The notes under the pieces are model-generated. The model searched no databases and was not told the origin of the DNA. It saw nothing but the letters and a program-made list of their open reading frames with translations. From the NCBI GenBank assembly GCA_011523515.1, contig WTGO01000057.1, forward strand, positions 1 through 64,000: DNA of 64,000 bases, written 5' to 3'. This document shows positions 62,549 to 64,000 of this stretch, piece by piece (position 1 is the stretch's first letter; every line of letters starts with the position of its first letter). Both the position numbers and the translations under genes were made by a program. The stretch is from Chloroflexota bacterium. GTDB lineage: Bacteria > Chloroflexota > Anaerolineae > Aggregatilineales > Phototrophicaceae.

Positions 62549-63769
62549 TTATGCGCTGCAAGACCCCTGGCTCAACTCGAATTGGCGGCTCACGCCGATG
62601 TTGTCGTCTTCGCGGGTTTCAAACTCATGGTTGCCTTCGTCCGCGGTGACGCGGATCTCGTGCAGTTCAGCGTAGCGCGCGGTCAGCGTAAGGGAAATCT
62701 CCAGCAGCGCCTCTTCGCCCGCTTCCAGCGCCCGCAAATACACGGTTTCGGGATTCTGGGCCTGTACGCTGTCGTCGCTGAGCAAGTGGGCCTTTGCGGC
62801 TACCCAGGGGCTGGTCTGCGCGTCAAGCGCGCCGCTATTTCGCACGGTGGCGCGCACGATAGTTGGCTGGCCGCAGACCGGCGGATCAGGCGCCAGTTCG
62901 ATGCTCGTCACAACAAGATTCACGCCCTCTTGCGGGGTCGGGGGCGCGCCGGTCTCGATGGGCAGCCCCGACGTCTCGCCCTCTGCAAACACCAAGCTGG
63001 CGTCAACCCAGGCGTCTATCGCCGTCCCGCGTCTTATGCGGTACCAGCTGCCCGCGGGATTGACGGCGATGATCAGGACTTCATCGTCGACCATGAGACT
63101 GCCGATGGGTTGGCCTGAGTCCACTCCCGGTCCCGGACGCAGGGGCGCCGGGCGGATGACCGTGCCCGTGAGTTCGCTCGGACCAGTGCCGAGGGCCGGC
63201 GCGCCGGTCGCGGTAGCTCGCGGAGCGGCTTCTGGATCAAGCTCAGCGGATGCGGCGTCTTCAGCTTGACTCGGCGCCTCCTCCAATGTAGGCGGCTCGG
63301 CAAGTTCCGGCGTGGCGGTTGCCGTTTCCGGCGCCTCGAATTGGCTGAGCGGGACCACCATAATGCTGACATCTTCGCGCGCGCCGCTGCCATCACCGCG
63401 CTCGGCGAGGACGGCGATGGTGAATTCACCCTCGCTGCTGGTCGGCCAGTCGATGGTCAAGGGCAGTACCTCGGCGTTTGTCTCGTTGGGATTGAGCTGC
63501 TCGCCCATCAATTCGTCGTTGAGCAGCACCGCGATGCGTGAAATGTCTGGACCGGCATTCTGCACCCGCGCTTGTACGATGACGGTGGCGCCGGTCTGGA
63601 ATTTCTGGTTGGGCTGTGGCGCGGCGATATGAATGACGGGAGGACCATCAAAGCTTGGGGACGGGTCGGCCGGAGTGAAATCCAAATTGCAGCCGGCCAG
63701 GAAAAGCAAGCACAGAACTTGTAACAGCATGGAGGCCGAAAGCCGTCGCTTTGCCACGCCAGACTGCAT
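62549..63769 (-). CDS. Exported lipoprotein with Ig-like, SH3b and CARDB domains
   Basis: A 406-residue protein starting at ATG 63769, which has AGGAGAC upstream. The signal peptide ends in a lipobox (LLFLAGCNLDF). Next come an Ig-like domain (VIHIAAPQPNQKFQTGATVIVQA), a Pro/Glu/Ala linker, an SH3b domain (PAPLRPGPGVDSGQPIGSL, GSWYRIRRGTAIDAWVDASL) and a CARDB-type domain (NLVVTSIELAPDPPVCGQPTIV, EIRVTADEGNHEF). Such multi-domain lipoproteins bind cell wall or other ligands at the surface. No enzymatic motif is seen. The partner is unknown. Confidence 0.8.
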   Translation of the reverse strand: MQSGVAKRRLSASMLLQVLCLLFLAGCNLDFTPADPSPSFDGPPVIHIAAPQPNQKFQTGATVIVQARVQNAGPDISRIAVLLNDELMGEQLNPNETNAEVLPLTIDWPTSSEGEFTIAVLAERGDGSGAREDVSIMVVPLSQFEAPETATATPELAEPPTLEEAPSQAEDAASAELDPEAAPRATATGAPALGTGPSELTGTVIRPAPLRPGPGVDSGQPIGSLMVDDEVLIIAVNPAGSWYRIRRGTAIDAWVDASLVFAEGETSGLPIETGAPPTPQEGVNLVVTSIELAPDPPVCGQPTIVRATVRNSGALDAQTSPWVAAKAHLLSDDSVQAQNPETVYLRALEAGEEALLEISLTLTARYAELHEIRVTADEGNHEFETREDDNIGVSRQFELSQGSCSA

Positions 63770-64000
63770 TGTTCGTCTCCTGCACGCGCCGCGCTCAAGA
63801 GTACCAACTCTAACAGAATTCGACGGATTTGGCGAACCGCGCAAACCTGCTATTTAGCTACTTTTCTGGCTCTCGGTCAACAGCGTAACAGTGTCCATTG
63901 AGGCGCGAATTATCTCGCTGCGGCGGCACTTCTGAGGTGACCGGCGGGCTTTTGTTTCGATTGCAGATTGTGTACCATTAGGGCGTGGCAAGACTGTGAG
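63770..64000. other. Terminal intergenic region, no gene seen
   Basis: The last 231 bp hold the ribosome-binding site and probable promoter of the lipoprotein gene. I see no further coding signal, RNA gene or repeat before the window ends. Confidence 0.5.

Noticed and set aside
1-64000. tRNA, rRNA, riboswitch or prophage
   Set aside because: No cloverleaf, rRNA core, recognisable riboswitch core or phage structural gene was found by eye in the gaps. A covariance-model scan would be needed to be certain.

Overview
The window looks like chromosomal DNA from a member of the Chloroflexota, most probably Anaerolineae-like. The evidence is indirect: moderately high GC, two exported fibronectin-III-like proteins with long Thr/Pro linkers ([11 protein letters not shown] type), many binding-protein-dependent sugar transporters with no ATPase of their own, tandem paralogues, and stand-alone enzymes of sugar-acid and amino-acid catabolism. 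No rRNA, tRNA, integrase, transposase, plasmid or phage backbone gene was found. The placement is an inference from gene style and not from a marker gene tree.

Layout. 1-4.5 kb (minus): an M24 peptidase-like protein cut by the window edge, two tandem ornithine-cyclodeaminase-family genes and an MFS exporter, probably one operon. 4.7-10 kb: sulfatase, flavin monooxygenase, enolase-superfamily enzyme and NAD-dependent epimerase. 10-13 kb: an ArsR-type regulator and an FN3/Thr-Pro-rich exported protein, each broken by a single-base frameshift. 13.3-18.3 kb: GH2 glycosidase and a three-gene sugar ABC importer. 18.4-21 kb: an AT-richer single-chain restriction-modification enzyme. 21-23.2 kb: an iron-type alcohol dehydrogenase and a Gfo/Idh oxidoreductase. 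23.5-25.6 kb: a secreted protein made of six tandem dimeric-alpha/beta-barrel-like units. 25.6-28.2 kb: Fic protein and acyl-CoA dehydrogenase. 28.4-30.9 kb: twin MFS transporters. 31-34.7 kb: a second sugar ABC importer without an ATPase. 34.8-38.9 kb: FtsX-type permease plus HlyD-type lipoprotein adaptor. 39-45.3 kb: thioredoxin reductase, a small Cys-containing protein, a DNA methyltransferase-HNH fusion, RecN, a B-box-like membrane protein and NAD kinase. 45.5-48.8 kb: three tandem TrpX-like solute-binding genes, the middle one a pseudogene. 48.9-54.9 kb: a pst phosphate operon of unusual architecture with a Pho-box-like upstream region. 54.9-58.6 kb: a DppB remnant, a membrane glycosyltransferase and the second FN3/Thr-Pro protein. 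58.8-64 kb: RecA, a HEPN/coiled-coil/pentapeptide protein, a small conserved protein, SurE and a CARDB/SH3 lipoprotein.

Working together. The two sugar importers, the GH2 enzyme, the sulfatase, the enolase-family enzyme, the oxidoreductases and the epimerase fit a heterotroph that takes up and breaks down sulfated or acidic saccharides. The pst operon is the clearest functional unit. Its permease PstC carries a PstS-like domain inserted after the first membrane helix, with the phosphate-binding GSSTV segment moved from the start of the domain to its end, and its PstA partner has two large extracytoplasmic insertions. This is the strongest candidate for something undescribed. Other candidates are the six-unit secreted protein, the shared eight-cysteine tail of the two FN3/Thr-Pro proteins, the methyltransferase-HNH fusion and the HEPN-pentapeptide protein.
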